A stretch of 7,867 nt of DNA from an uncultured Collinsella sp. (GTDB taxonomy: Bacteria > Actinomycetota > Coriobacteriia > Coriobacteriales > Coriobacteriaceae), in the NCBI GenBank assembly GCA_902464485.1, contig CABQJJ010000077.1, forward strand, positions 1-7,867, written 5' to 3'. Below, one piece after another: positions 1 through 6,030 of the stretch. A program made the position numbers and the translations under genes. Numbering within the stretch: position 1 is the stretch's first letter; the number at the start of each line of letters is the position of its first letter. The notes under the pieces were generated by a model. That model was given only the letters and a program-made list of their open reading frames with translations. It made no database searches and had not been told where the DNA came from.

Positions 1-750
1 GCCACGCCCGGTGCCTCGGGCGCCGACCTGGCCAACATCATCAACGAGGGCGCCCTGCGTGCCGTCCGCGAGGGTCGCAAGCGCGCCACGCAGGACGACT
101 TTGAGGAGTCGGTGGAGGTCGTCATCGCCGGCCAGCAGCGTAAGTCAACGGTACTGTCCGACCATGAGAAGCAGGTTGTGTCCTACCACGAGATCGGCCA
201 TGCTATTGTTGCCGCTCGCCAGAAGGGCTCTGCGCCGGTCACGAAGATCACCATCGTGCCGCGCACGAGCGGCGCTTTGGGCTACACCATGCAGGTCGAG
301 GAGGACGAGCGCTTCCTGACGACGCGCCAGGAGGTTCTGGACAAGCTCGCCGTCTATTGCGGTGGCCGTGCAGCCGAGGAGCTCATCTTTGGTGAGATGA
401 CGACCGGTGCGGCCAATGATATCGAGCAGGCCACCAAGCTTGCCCGTAACATGGTGACGCGCTTTGGCATGTCCGATGAGTTTGGCATGATGGCACTCGG
501 TACCGTTCAGAATGCGTACCTCAACCAGGACACGTCGCTTACCTGCGCCCCCGGTACGGCCGAGCGCGTGGACGCGATCGTCGCTAAGCTGATCGAGGAC
601 GCACATGACCGCGCCCTGCAGATCCTCAAGGAGAACAAGTTTAAGCTCCATGAGCTGGCTCGTTATCTGTACAAGAAGGAGACGATCACGGGCGAGGAGT
701 TCATGAATCTCCTCACGCGCGAGAATCCGCTGATGCCTAAGCAGCAGTAG
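1..750 (+). CDS. ftsH: ATP-dependent zinc metalloprotease FtsH, C-terminal part (5' end outside window)
   Basis: Membrane-anchored AAA+ protease that extracts and degrades misassembled membrane proteins and some cytosolic regulators. The reading frame is open from base 1 and ends in TAG at 748-750, so only the last 249 codons are present. It begins in the end of the AAA+ module (TPGASGADLANIINEGALRA, matching the family's GxSGADLxNLxNEAAL helix) and continues into the M41 peptidase domain. The zinc site HEIGH is at visible codons 63-67 (usual form HEAGH; the middle residue varies in the family), and the third ligand is the Asp of AANDIEQAT at codon 140. The helical C-terminus (EEFMNLL) is complete. 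The N-terminal membrane segments, Walker A and Walker B lie upstream. A strong terminator follows 27 bases after the stop, so ftsH appears to end its transcript here. Identification is secure. Confidence 0.96.
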   Translation, partial: ATPGASGADLANIINEGALRAVREGRKRATQDDFEESVEVVIAGQQRKSTVLSDHEKQVVSYHEIGHAIVAARQKGSAPVTKITIVPRTSGALGYTMQVEEDERFLTTRQEVLDKLAVYCGGRAAEELIFGEMTTGAANDIEQATKLARNMVTRFGMSDEFGMMALGTVQNAYLNQDTSLTCAPGTAERVDAIVAKLIEDAHDRALQILKENKFKLHELARYLYKKETITGEEFMNLLTRENPLMPKQQ

Positions 751-777
751 CGTTGCGTTCGGGACAGTAAATATCGA

Positions 778-818
778 CGCCCCATTTGAGTGCCTATCTC
801 AAATGGGGCGTTTTGCTT
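778..818 (+). terminator. Intrinsic terminator after ftsH
   Basis: A perfect 13-bp inverted repeat (778-790 with 798-810, CGCCCCATTTGAG/CTCAAATGGGGCG) encloses a 7-base loop and is followed directly by TTTTGCTT at 811-818. This is a textbook Rho-independent terminator for ftsH. It ends only 13 bases before the start codon of the next gene. Confidence 0.93.
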
Positions 819-819
819 G

Positions 820-824
820 GGAGG
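820..824 (+). promoter_or_regulatory. Ribosome binding site of the DUF523 gene
   Basis: GGAGG within GGGAGGG (819-825), 7 bases before ATG 832. It decides between the ATG codons at 826 and 832 in favour of the second. It follows immediately after the T-tract of the ftsH terminator. Confidence 0.75.
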
Positions 825-831
825 GATGCAC

Positions 832-1284
832 ATGAAGATCGTGGTGAGCGCCTGCTTGATGGGCGTGAGCTGCAAGTATAACGGTTTCGATAATTACCAT
901 CGCAAGCTGGTCGAGGCCTGCGAGCGTACAGGGACCGAGGTCCTCTTGGTGTGCCCTGAGGTCTTTGGGGGCCTGCCCACGCCGCGCAAGCCGTCCGAGA
1001 TCGTGAACGGCGAGGTCCGTACCTGTGAGGGTTTGTCGGTCGATCGTGAGTTTCGCCTGGGTGCCCAACGAGCGCTCGACATGTGCGAGCAGGCGGGCGG
1101 GCCGGAAGAGATCGCCGCGTGCATCCTGCAGGACCGTAGTCCCTCGTGCGGTGCGGGCCGCATCTACGACGGCACCTTTAGCGGTACGCTCACCGCGGGC
1201 AACGGTGTTTTTGTCGATTTGTTACTGCGTCACGGGTACCGCGTTATTCCGGCTAGCGAGTTCGACCCCAGCATGCTGAAATAG
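832..1284 (+). CDS. DUF523 family protein
   Basis: A 150-residue protein of the DUF523 family, whose biochemical role is not firmly known. Family hallmarks seen: N-terminal VVSACLMGVSCKYNG (Cys8 and Cys14), LLVCPEVFGGLPTPRKPSEI in the middle, and LQDRSPSCGAG (Asp101, Cys106), then a Gly/Thr-rich C-terminal part. The spacing of conserved cysteines suggests metal or cluster binding or a redox role, but this is inference. Length is normal for stand-alone DUF523 proteins. The ATG at 832 is chosen because GGAGG at 820-824 lies 7 bases upstream; an in-frame ATG at 826 is too close to that site, and an in-frame GTG at 790 lies inside the ftsH terminator. The gene sits between two strong terminators with almost no room for a promoter of its own. 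Confidence 0.88.
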   Translation: MKIVVSACLMGVSCKYNGFDNYHRKLVEACERTGTEVLLVCPEVFGGLPTPRKPSEIVNGEVRTCEGLSVDREFRLGAQRALDMCEQAGGPEEIAACILQDRSPSCGAGRIYDGTFSGTLTAGNGVFVDLLLRHGYRVIPASEFDPSMLK

Positions 1285-1290
1285 CAAATG

Positions 1291-1330
1291 AAAGGGGCGG
1301 CCATCGAGTGGATGGTCGCCCCTTTGCTGT
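1291..1330 (+). terminator. Intrinsic terminator after the DUF523 gene
   Basis: A 15-bp stem (1291-1305 with 1311-1325, one G-U pair) has a 5-base loop GAGTG. The 3' arm ends in TTT and continues into TTGCTGT. The stem starts 7 bases after the stop codon. Its 5' arm begins with AAA, so it could also act weakly on transcripts arriving from the convergent minus-strand gene. Confidence 0.88.
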
Positions 1331-1383
1331 CAAGTTAAACTATTTCAACAATTGTTCAATGGTATTTACCCATATAAAACCTT

Positions 1384-1414
1384 CCAAAATAAACCTGTCC
1401 CTTTTTGGCAGGTT
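1384..1414 (-). terminator. Probable terminator of the minus-strand dehydrogenase gene
   Basis: Read on the minus strand, AACCTGCC pairs with GGACAGGTT around an AAAAAG loop (8 bp with one bulged base), followed by TATTTTGG. The stem overlaps the TAA stop codon of the dehydrogenase. It is shorter than the other terminators here, so confidence is moderate. The rest of the convergent gap (about 1331-1383) is AT-rich and holds only a 10-base palindrome, AACAATTGTT at 1347-1356, of no clear meaning. Confidence 0.55.
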
Positions 1415-2501
1415 AGGCCCAGAGCGTGTGGCCGTAGGCGTTGGCAGCCTTTATGGCGGCGGCGAACTTTTCGTCGGTGAAGGGCTCGGGGTTTCCCTGC
1501 TTCCACTCGTTGGTGGCGTGCGCGTGCTCGCACAGGGCAGGGATATCAGCCTCGGAAAGCCCGACCTGCTCAAGCGTCACGGGCAGCCCCATCTGCTTGT
1601 TAAAGGCGGCGTAGCGCTTAAGGTTCTCGGTGTCGCCCGTGTAGGCGAACAACACGAGTACGCCCAGGCTCACGACCTCGCCGTGCAAGTAGGTGCCCTC
1701 ACGCGGAATGCTGCAGGTGGCGTTGTAGAACGCGTGCGCCACGCTCGAGTTGTAGTAGTAATCGTTTTGGTTGGTCAGGTTCGAGACATAGCCCGTGTTG
1801 ACCACGATGTCGAGCGTGATCTGCTTGACGGCTTCGGTCGACTGGTCCTGGCGCACGTCCTCAAGAGCCTGGACGCCATAGGTAAACAGCGGCTCGGAGC
1901 AGGTGTGGGCGAGTGCCAGGCCAAGGCCTGCCGTATGCTCCAGGTTGCCGGCGCTCGTGGCGTACTCGACCTCGGGCTGTTTAGACAGGGCGTCGCCCAC
2001 GCCGGCCCAGAAGTACTCCGCCGGAGCCTCGGCGATGATCTTGGGATTGATGAAGATGTGCGCCGGTCGGTTGGGGTACGAATAGCCCTCGAGTGATCCA
2101 TCGTCGTTGTAGACAACGGCAATGGCGGTCGCGGCGGAACAGTTAGAGCAAATCGTCGGCACGGTAAAGACGATCTTCTTGAGCTCGATGGCCGCTGTCT
2201 TGACGGTGTCGAGTGCCTTGCCTCCGCCACAGGCGATAAGCACGTCTGCCTGCTGGCAAGCGGGGGAGTTCACGACCTTGGCGATATTGGCGCGCGTGCT
2301 GTTGGTGCCGTAGACGCGCGTCTCCAGAACCTCGACGTTGGTGCCTGCCAGCGCAGCCTCGATACCGGGAAGGGCTGCGGCCAGTGCTCGCTTGCCGCCA
2401 ATGATGGCGACTTTGGTCGCTCCGTACTCGGCCAGCGCTCCGGGCAGCTCGTCAAAGCAGCCTTCGCCGACGGTATAGTCGCTCATTCCAATCGTGCGCA
2501 T
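1413..2501 (-). CDS. Iron-containing alcohol dehydrogenase, GldA/HcxA-like
   Basis: A 362-residue NAD(P)-dependent dehydrogenase of the iron-containing alcohol dehydrogenase superfamily, glycerol dehydrogenase branch, presumably cytosolic. Seen: the dinucleotide-binding loop CGGGKALDTVK (residues 91-101) and metal ligands Asp170 (GVGDAL), His256 (VAHAFYN) and His273 (YLHGEVVSLG), at almost the same spacing as in characterised glycerol dehydrogenases. The segment PTICSNCSAATAIAVVY (115-131) aligns with PTIASTDAP...SALSV of GldA, but Cys121 stands where glycerol dehydrogenase has its glycerol-contacting Asp. As I recall it, E. coli HcxA (YbdH, a hydroxycarboxylate dehydrogenase) also has Cys here. 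I therefore do not assign gldA; the substrate may be a 2-hydroxy acid or another alcohol. Start ATG at 2499-2501 is preceded by AAGAAGG (5-base spacing). The gene is monocistronic, convergent with the DUF523 gene and divergent from the ileS leader. Confidence 0.88.
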   Translation of the reverse strand: MRTIGMSDYTVGEGCFDELPGALAEYGATKVAIIGGKRALAAALPGIEAALAGTNVEVLETRVYGTNSTRANIAKVVNSPACQQADVLIACGGGKALDTVKTAAIELKKIVFTVPTICSNCSAATAIAVVYNDDGSLEGYSYPNRPAHIFINPKIIAEAPAEYFWAGVGDALSKQPEVEYATSAGNLEHTAGLGLALAHTCSEPLFTYGVQALEDVRQDQSTEAVKQITLDIVVNTGYVSNLTNQNDYYYNSSVAHAFYNATCSIPREGTYLHGEVVSLGVLVLFAYTGDTENLKRYAAFNKQMGLPVTLEQVGLSEADIPALCEHAHATNEWKQGNPEPFTDEKFAAAIKAANAYGHTLWA

Positions 2502-2545
2502 AGGTGCCTTCTTTCGTTAGATAGAGTGCTTTCAGGTATTTTGCT

Positions 2546-2573
2546 CCTATAGAAGGCTAGCGACCACGAGAAA
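2546..2573 (-). promoter_or_regulatory. Weak candidate promoter for the dehydrogenase gene
   Basis: On the minus strand TATAGG (2546-2551) lies 16 bases downstream of TTTCTC (2568-2573), about 45 bases before the start codon. The -35 match is poor. A perfect 10-base palindrome, AGAAATTTCT at 2569-2578, overlaps the -35 side and could be an operator half or chance. Confidence 0.25.
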
Positions 2574-2615
2574 TTTCTTACGTATGAAACCAGTGTTGAG
2601 GGTTTTTCGCCGGCG

Positions 2616-2643
2616 TTGACCGTGCTACCATACAGCGCATAAG
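2616..2643 (+). promoter_or_regulatory. Candidate promoter of the ileS T-box leader
   Basis: TTGACC (2616-2621) and CATAAG (2638-2643) are separated by 16 bases. This would start transcription around 2648-2652, just where the base of T-box Stem I begins. The -35 box is good and the -10 box matches the consensus at four of six positions. Its position relative to the leader is the strongest argument. Confidence 0.5.
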
Positions 2644-2856
2644 CGTTGATGGGGACGAGTAGTCGGCCGTCCGCATGCTACAGAGAGCGGGGAGCGCTGA
2701 GAGCCCGTGCATGCGACCGATGAAAATCACCCCGGAGCTGCGGTCCCAACGGACGTGCCGCATAGGCGCGTCTTAGTAGATATCGCCGAGATGGTCGTCG
2801 ATACAGGCCAGCCGAGTAACGGATGCGAGCGCGCGAATACGCGGGCGAGGGCATCT

Positions 2857-2924
2857 AAGCTGGGTGGTTAAGCGAAGAGCTTTTGCGGGCGTACAGTCCG
2901 TTTTGTGGCGCTTCGTCCCAGCTT
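2857..2924 (+). promoter_or_regulatory. T-box antiterminator
   Basis: Helix A1: AAGCTGGG (2857-2864) pairs perfectly with CCCAGCTT (2917-2924). A 7-base bulge TGGTTAA (2865-2871) carries the tRNA-binding TGGT. Helix A2: GCGAAG (2872-2877) pairs with CTTCGT (2911-2916, one G-U pair), directly abutting A1. The enclosed loop is long (2878-2910, 33 bases). Its 3' arm is the same stretch used by the terminator, so the two folds exclude each other, as expected of a transcriptional T-box. Confidence 0.85.
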
Positions 2925-2944
2925 GTAGGGACGGGCGCTTTTTT
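2908..2944 (+). terminator. T-box attenuator terminator
   Basis: GCGC (2908-2911) pairs with GCGC (2935-2938) and CGTCCC (2914-2919) with GGGACG (2928-2933), separated by a small TT/G internal loop, with apical loop AGCTTGTA and six T residues at 2939-2944. It stops transcription before ileS when tRNA-Ile is charged. Confidence 0.88.
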
Positions 2945-2976
2945 GGTGCCCAACGGGCGTGCGCGCCCACGACATG

Positions 2977-2983
2977 AAAGGGG
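2977..2983 (+). promoter_or_regulatory. Ribosome binding site of ileS
   Basis: AAAGGGG, 4 bases before the GTG at 2988; it supports GTG as the start. A 5-bp GC hairpin (2955-2959 with 2964-2968) lies between the attenuator T-tract and this site, and an alternative stem GCCC/GGGC (2948-2951 with 2955-2958) competes with it. Confidence 0.65.
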
Positions 2984-2987
2984 TACC

Positions 2988-5789
2988 GTGGCAAACGAGT
3001 ACAAGCAGACGATGAATCTGCCCAAGACCGGTTTTCCCATGCGTGCCGGTCTTTCCAAGTCCGAGCCCAAGCGACTCAAGGACTGGCAGGACAACAAGGT
3101 CTACGAGCAGGTTCTGAAGAAGAACGAGGGTCATAAGAAGTTCGTGCTGCACGACGGTCCTCCGTACGCCAACGGCCCGATCCACATCGGCCACGCCATG
3201 AACAAGATCTCCAAGGACATGATCAACCGCTACTGGATGATGCAGGGCTATGAGGTTCCCTATGTCCCCGGTTGGGACTGCCATGGCCAGCCGATTGAGC
3301 ATAAGGTCGAGGAGAAGCTCGGCACCGAGAAGTTTAACCAGACCTCCACGGCCAAGATCCGTGAGCTCTGCAACAAGTTTGCTGTCGAGAACATCGAGCT
3401 CCAAAAGGCCGGTTTCCGTCGTTTGGGCGTGCTCGGCGACTGGGACAACCCCTATCTGACGCTCTATCACCAGCATGACGCCGCTGACATCGAGGTCTTC
3501 AAGGCCATGTTCGATAAGGGCATGATCTATCGCGGTCACAAACCGGTTCACTGGTGCAAGCACTGCCACACCGCGCTGGCCGAGGCCGAGATCGAGTACT
3601 CCGATGAGACGAGCCCGTCCATCTTCGTGCGCTTTGAGATGACCTCCAAGCCCTCCGGCCTCGAGAACTTCGACGGCCCGGTCGACTTTATCATCTGGAC
3701 GACCACGCCGTGGACCATCCCCTCCGACCAGGCCGTTTCCCTCAAGCCCGGCGCCGCCTATGTCGCCGTTGAGCACGATGGCCGTGCCGAGGTCATGCTC
3801 GAGGACCTGGCTCCCAAGTGCTGCGAGGAGTTTGGCTGGGTGTACACCCCGGTCATGGTCGACGGCAAACCCTATGTGGTTCCCGCCGAGACGTTCCACC
3901 ACATCCACTACAAGCAGCCGATCTTTGACGGTGTTGAGGGCGTGGCGCTGCTGGCCGATTACGTCGGTGTCGATGACGGTACCGGTATCGTCCACAACTC
4001 GCCCGGCCACGGCGTTGACGACTACTTTGCCTGCCTCAAGGAGGGCATCACCGACATCTGCATGCCGGTCGATGACGACGGCAAGTTCTACACCGGCGAG
4101 GAGTTTGGTACCGGCGGCCCCTTCAGCGGCATGGATACCGACGAGGCCAACCCGCACATCATCGAGTTCCTGCGCGAGCGCGGCACTCTGGTCCTCGAGA
4201 AGAAGATCACGCACAGCTATCCGCACTGCTGGCGCTGCAAGCACCCGGTGCTCTTCCGCGCTACCGACCAGTGGTTTGTCTCGATGGACAAGACCGGCTT
4301 GCGAGAGCAGGCTGGCAAGGAGGTCCGCGAGAACGTCAAGTGGTATCCGGCCCATGCCTCCAACCGCATTGGCGCCATGGTCGAGCAACGCCCTGACTGG
4401 TGCATCAGCCGCCAGCGCAACTGGGGCGTGCCGATCCCCAGCTACACGTGCGCCGACTGCGGCGAGAAGGTCATGAACGACGCCACGCTCGACGCCGTCA
4501 TCAAACTCTTCCACGAGAAGGGCTCCGACGCCTGGTTCACCGACGCTCCCGAGAGCTACTTGGGCGAGGCTTGCGTTTGCCCCAAGTGCGGTGGCCATCA
4601 CCTCAAGGCCGATAAGGACATTCTCGACGTGTGGTGGGACTCCGGCGTGTCCTGGAAGGCCGTCTGCGAGTATCGCCCCGAGCTTGAGTACCCGGCGGAC
4701 GTGTACCTCGAGGGCTCCGACCAGCATCGCGGTTGGTTCCAGAGCTCGCTGCTCACCTCGGTGGGCGCCAACGGCTACGCTCCCTACAAGGCGGTCGTCT
4801 CGCAGGGCTTCACGCTCGACGGCCAGGGCCGCAAGATGTCCAAGTCGCTCGGAAACGTCATCGACCCCAATAAGGTCTGTGACGAGATGGGCGCCGACAT
4901 CATCCGCCTGTGGGTTGCCTCCGTCGATACCAGCTCCGACGTTTCCATCGACCACGAGATTCTCGCTCGTACGTCCGATGCCTACCGTCGTTTCCGCAAC
5001 ACGCTGCGCTTCCTGCTTTCCGAGCTCGAGGGCCAGTTTGAGCCCGAGACCGACGGCGTCGCTTTTGCCGACCTGCTGCCGCTCGACAAGCTCATGGTTG
5101 CCCGTCTGACCCAGGTCCAGGCCGAGGTCGACGACGCTTATTCTTGCTACGAGTTCCCGCGCGCTTACCGTGCGCTTTACGACTTCGTGGTTACCGAGCT
5201 TTCCAACGTGTACCTCGACGCCCTGAAGGACCGTCTGTACTGCGACAAGCCTGGCTCGCTCGAGCGCCGCAGCGCCCAGACCGTGCTGGCCGAGCTTTTC
5301 TCGATGCTCATGCGCGATCTGCAGCCGATCCTGTCCTACACTGTCGACGAGGCCATGGCCTATGCGCCTGCCGGCTGCGTCGACCACCAGAAGTACGCCG
5401 CGCTGCTCGATTGGTACAAGTCGCCCATTACGGTCGACGAGGCCAATGAGTTTGAGGGCGTGCTCGAGGCTTCGCTCGAGCTCCGTAGCGCCGTAACCAA
5501 GGCCCTAGAGGATGCCCGTTCTGCCGGCACCTTCACCAAGAGCCAGCAGGTTCGCGTCAAGGCGGTCGTTCCCGCTGAGATGTACGCGCTGCTGACCGGC
5601 GACAAGGCCGTCGACCTGGCCGAGTTCTACATCGTTTCCGATGTTGAGCTTACCCAGGGCGAGGATCTTTCCGTCTGTATTGATGCTGCCGAGGGCGAGT
5701 GCTGCGACCGTTGCTGGAACTATCGCACCACCGTCGGTGAGTACAACGGCCACGCGCATATCTGTAAGCGCTGCGCTGAGGCGCTGTAG
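2988..5789 (+). CDS. ileS: Isoleucine--tRNA ligase
   Basis: Cytosolic class I aminoacyl-tRNA synthetase that charges tRNA-Ile using ATP and edits misactivated valine. About 933 residues, normal for bacterial IleS. Seen: the N-terminal segment YKQTMNLPKTGFPMRAGL typical of the family; HIGH at 66-69; CP1 editing domain with WTTTPWT (237-243) and GTGIVHNSPGHG (331-342); two Cys pairs, Cys488/491 and Cys531/534, forming a likely extra zinc knuckle; DVWWDSG (547-553); KMSKS at 616-620; anticodon-binding helical domain; and a C-terminal zinc finger Cys906-X2-Cys909...Cys926-X2-Cys929. The GTG start at 2988 is chosen because AAAGGGG (2977-2983) precedes it and the resulting N-terminus matches the family; an open frame continues back to 2883 but lies in the T-box. 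The layout is that of bacterial (not eukaryote-like) IleS. Expression is controlled by the T-box upstream. Confidence 0.97.
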   Translation: MANEYKQTMNLPKTGFPMRAGLSKSEPKRLKDWQDNKVYEQVLKKNEGHKKFVLHDGPPYANGPIHIGHAMNKISKDMINRYWMMQGYEVPYVPGWDCHGQPIEHKVEEKLGTEKFNQTSTAKIRELCNKFAVENIELQKAGFRRLGVLGDWDNPYLTLYHQHDAADIEVFKAMFDKGMIYRGHKPVHWCKHCHTALAEAEIEYSDETSPSIFVRFEMTSKPSGLENFDGPVDFIIWTTTPWTIPSDQAVSLKPGAAYVAVEHDGRAEVMLEDLAPKCCEEFGWVYTPVMVDGKPYVVPAETFHHIHYKQPIFDGVEGVALLADYVGVDDGTGIVHNSPGHGVDDYFACLKEGITDICMPVDDDGKFYTGEEFGTGGPFSGMDTDEANPHIIEFLRERGTLVLEKKITHSYPHCWRCKHPVLFRATDQWFVSMDKTGLREQAGKEVRENVKWYPAHASNRIGAMVEQRPDWCISRQRNWGVPIPSYTCADCGEKVMNDATLDAVIKLFHEKGSDAWFTDAPESYLGEACVCPKCGGHHLKADKDILDVWWDSGVSWKAVCEYRPELEYPADVYLEGSDQHRGWFQSSLLTSVGANGYAPYKAVVSQGFTLDGQGRKMSKSLGNVIDPNKVCDEMGADIIRLWVASVDTSSDVSIDHEILARTSDAYRRFRNTLRFLLSELEGQFEPETDGVAFADLLPLDKLMVARLTQVQAEVDDAYSCYEFPRAYRALYDFVVTELSNVYLDALKDRLYCDKPGSLERRSAQTVLAELFSMLMRDLQPILSYTVDEAMAYAPAGCVDHQKYAALLDWYKSPITVDEANEFEGVLEASLELRSAVTKALEDARSAGTFTKSQQVRVKAVVPAEMYALLTGDKAVDLAEFYIVSDVELTQGEDLSVCIDAAEGECCDRCWNYRTTVGEYNGHAHICKRCAEAL

Positions 5790-5800
5790 GTTACGCCTTT

Positions 5801-5830
5801 GGTTACGCGGTTTTACCAAACCGCGTAACC
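5801..5830 (+). repeat. Perfect 13-bp hairpin after ileS
   Basis: GGTTACGCGGTTT (5801-5813) and AAACCGCGTAACC (5818-5830) form a perfect inverted repeat with a TACC loop, 11 bases after the ileS stop. There is no T-tract on either side, so it is not a standard terminator by itself; it may protect the mRNA 3' end or pause RNA polymerase ahead of the larger hairpin that follows. An extra direct copy of GGTTACGC sits at 5789-5796. Confidence 0.75.
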
Positions 5831-5842
5831 GGTTGACGCTGC

Positions 5843-5944
5843 AAACCCGCCAGAGCGGCAATCTGCCTTTCAGCTTCGGCGGCATGACCAGAAGTCTATG
5901 CCGCCTTGCTTCAAGGCACCTTGCTCGCTCTGGCGGGTTTTCGC
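5843..5944 (+). terminator. Long nested hairpin, probable terminator of ileS
   Basis: A perfect 15-bp outer stem (5843-5857 with 5926-5940, AAACCCGCCAGAGCG/CGCTCTGGCGGGTTT) ends in TTTT then CGCTGTC. It encloses 68 bases that are themselves structured: TGCCTT (5864-5869) with AAGGCA (5913-5918), and GGCGGCAT (5878-5885) with ATGCCGCC (5898-5905). The outer stem plus T-run suits an intrinsic terminator, but the inner structure is far larger than usual. Alternatives are a small structured RNA or a palindromic intergenic repeat. Confidence 0.6.
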
Positions 5945-5983
5945 TGTCAGTAATGAATCGTCGGCTATTTCGTTGCTGGTCAA

Positions 5984-5991
5984 TATAAGAT
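5984..5991 (+). promoter_or_regulatory. Possible -10 region for lspA-rluD
   Basis: The stretch 5945-6041 is clearly more AT-rich than its surroundings and contains TATAAGAT at 5984-5991, about 50 bases before the lspA start. I find no convincing -35 box at normal spacing. A promoter here is expected because the ileS transcript seems to end just upstream. Confidence 0.3.
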
Positions 5992-6030
5992 ATTGATTTG
6001 CGTTAAACGTAATTCGATTGTTTTGAGGAT

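Larger units (their letters stand above)
2645..2944 (+). promoter_or_regulatory. T-box leader (tRNA-Ile responsive, transcription attenuation) of ileS
   Basis: A riboregulator that binds tRNA-Ile and couples ileS transcription to the charging state. Seen, in order: Stem I base GGGG (2651-2654) pairing with CCCC (2730-2733); the AGTA-containing motif ACGAGTAGT (2655-2663); the upper Stem I helix GCATGC (2673-2678) with GCATGC (2709-2714); the distal AGAGAGCGGGG...GCTGAGAGCCCG portion (2682-2707); and the specifier loop GATGAAAATCA with Ile codon ATC at 2726-2728. Further hairpins follow (2739-2762; about 2781-2803; a GC-rich stem near 2830-2847) in the place of Stems II and III. The T-box proper, GGGTGGTTAAGCG (2862-2874), presents TGGT (2865-2868), complementary to the ACCA end of an A73 tRNA such as tRNA-Ile. 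The leader ends in a competing terminator. The match of specifier, discriminator base and downstream ileS makes the assignment strong; exact limits of Stems II and III are uncertain. Confidence 0.92.

Noticed and set aside
187..201. HEIGH in place of HEAGH in FtsH as a loss of function
   Set aside because: The two His and the Glu are intact, the third ligand Asp is present, and the middle positions vary naturally in this family.
790..831. Upstream GTG (790) and ATG (826) as starts for the DUF523 gene
   Set aside because: GTG 790 lies inside the terminator stem; ATG 826 is one base from the Shine-Dalgarno sequence. ATG 832 has proper spacing and gives the family's normal N-terminus.
1308..2096. 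262-codon plus-strand open frame opposite the dehydrogenase
   Set aside because: It starts in the terminator region, has Val/Gly/Leu-rich shadow composition, no ribosome site and no recognisable domain; the minus-strand dehydrogenase explains the region fully.
2974..2976. ATG at 2974 as a start codon
   Set aside because: It is out of frame with ileS and leads to a short frame without similarity to anything I recognise.
2883..2987. Longer N-terminus of IleS from 2883
   Set aside because: These codons coincide with the T-box antiterminator loop and terminator; the family N-terminus begins at GTG 2988, which has a ribosome site.
2868..5387. 839-codon open frame on the minus strand opposite ileS
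   Set aside because: It mirrors ileS codons in a GC-rich genome, is Val/Leu/Gly/Ala-rich low-information sequence with no family motif, and runs into the T-box. It is a shadow of the third-position bias.
5505..5885. 126-codon minus-strand open frame over the ileS end and the following hairpins
   Set aside because: Antisense to ileS codons and hairpin arms, with no ribosome site or domain.
5843..5940. tRNA gene in the structured stretch after ileS
   Set aside because: The fold is nested linear stems, not a cloverleaf; there is no 7-bp acceptor, TTCRA T-loop or anticodon-loop arrangement.
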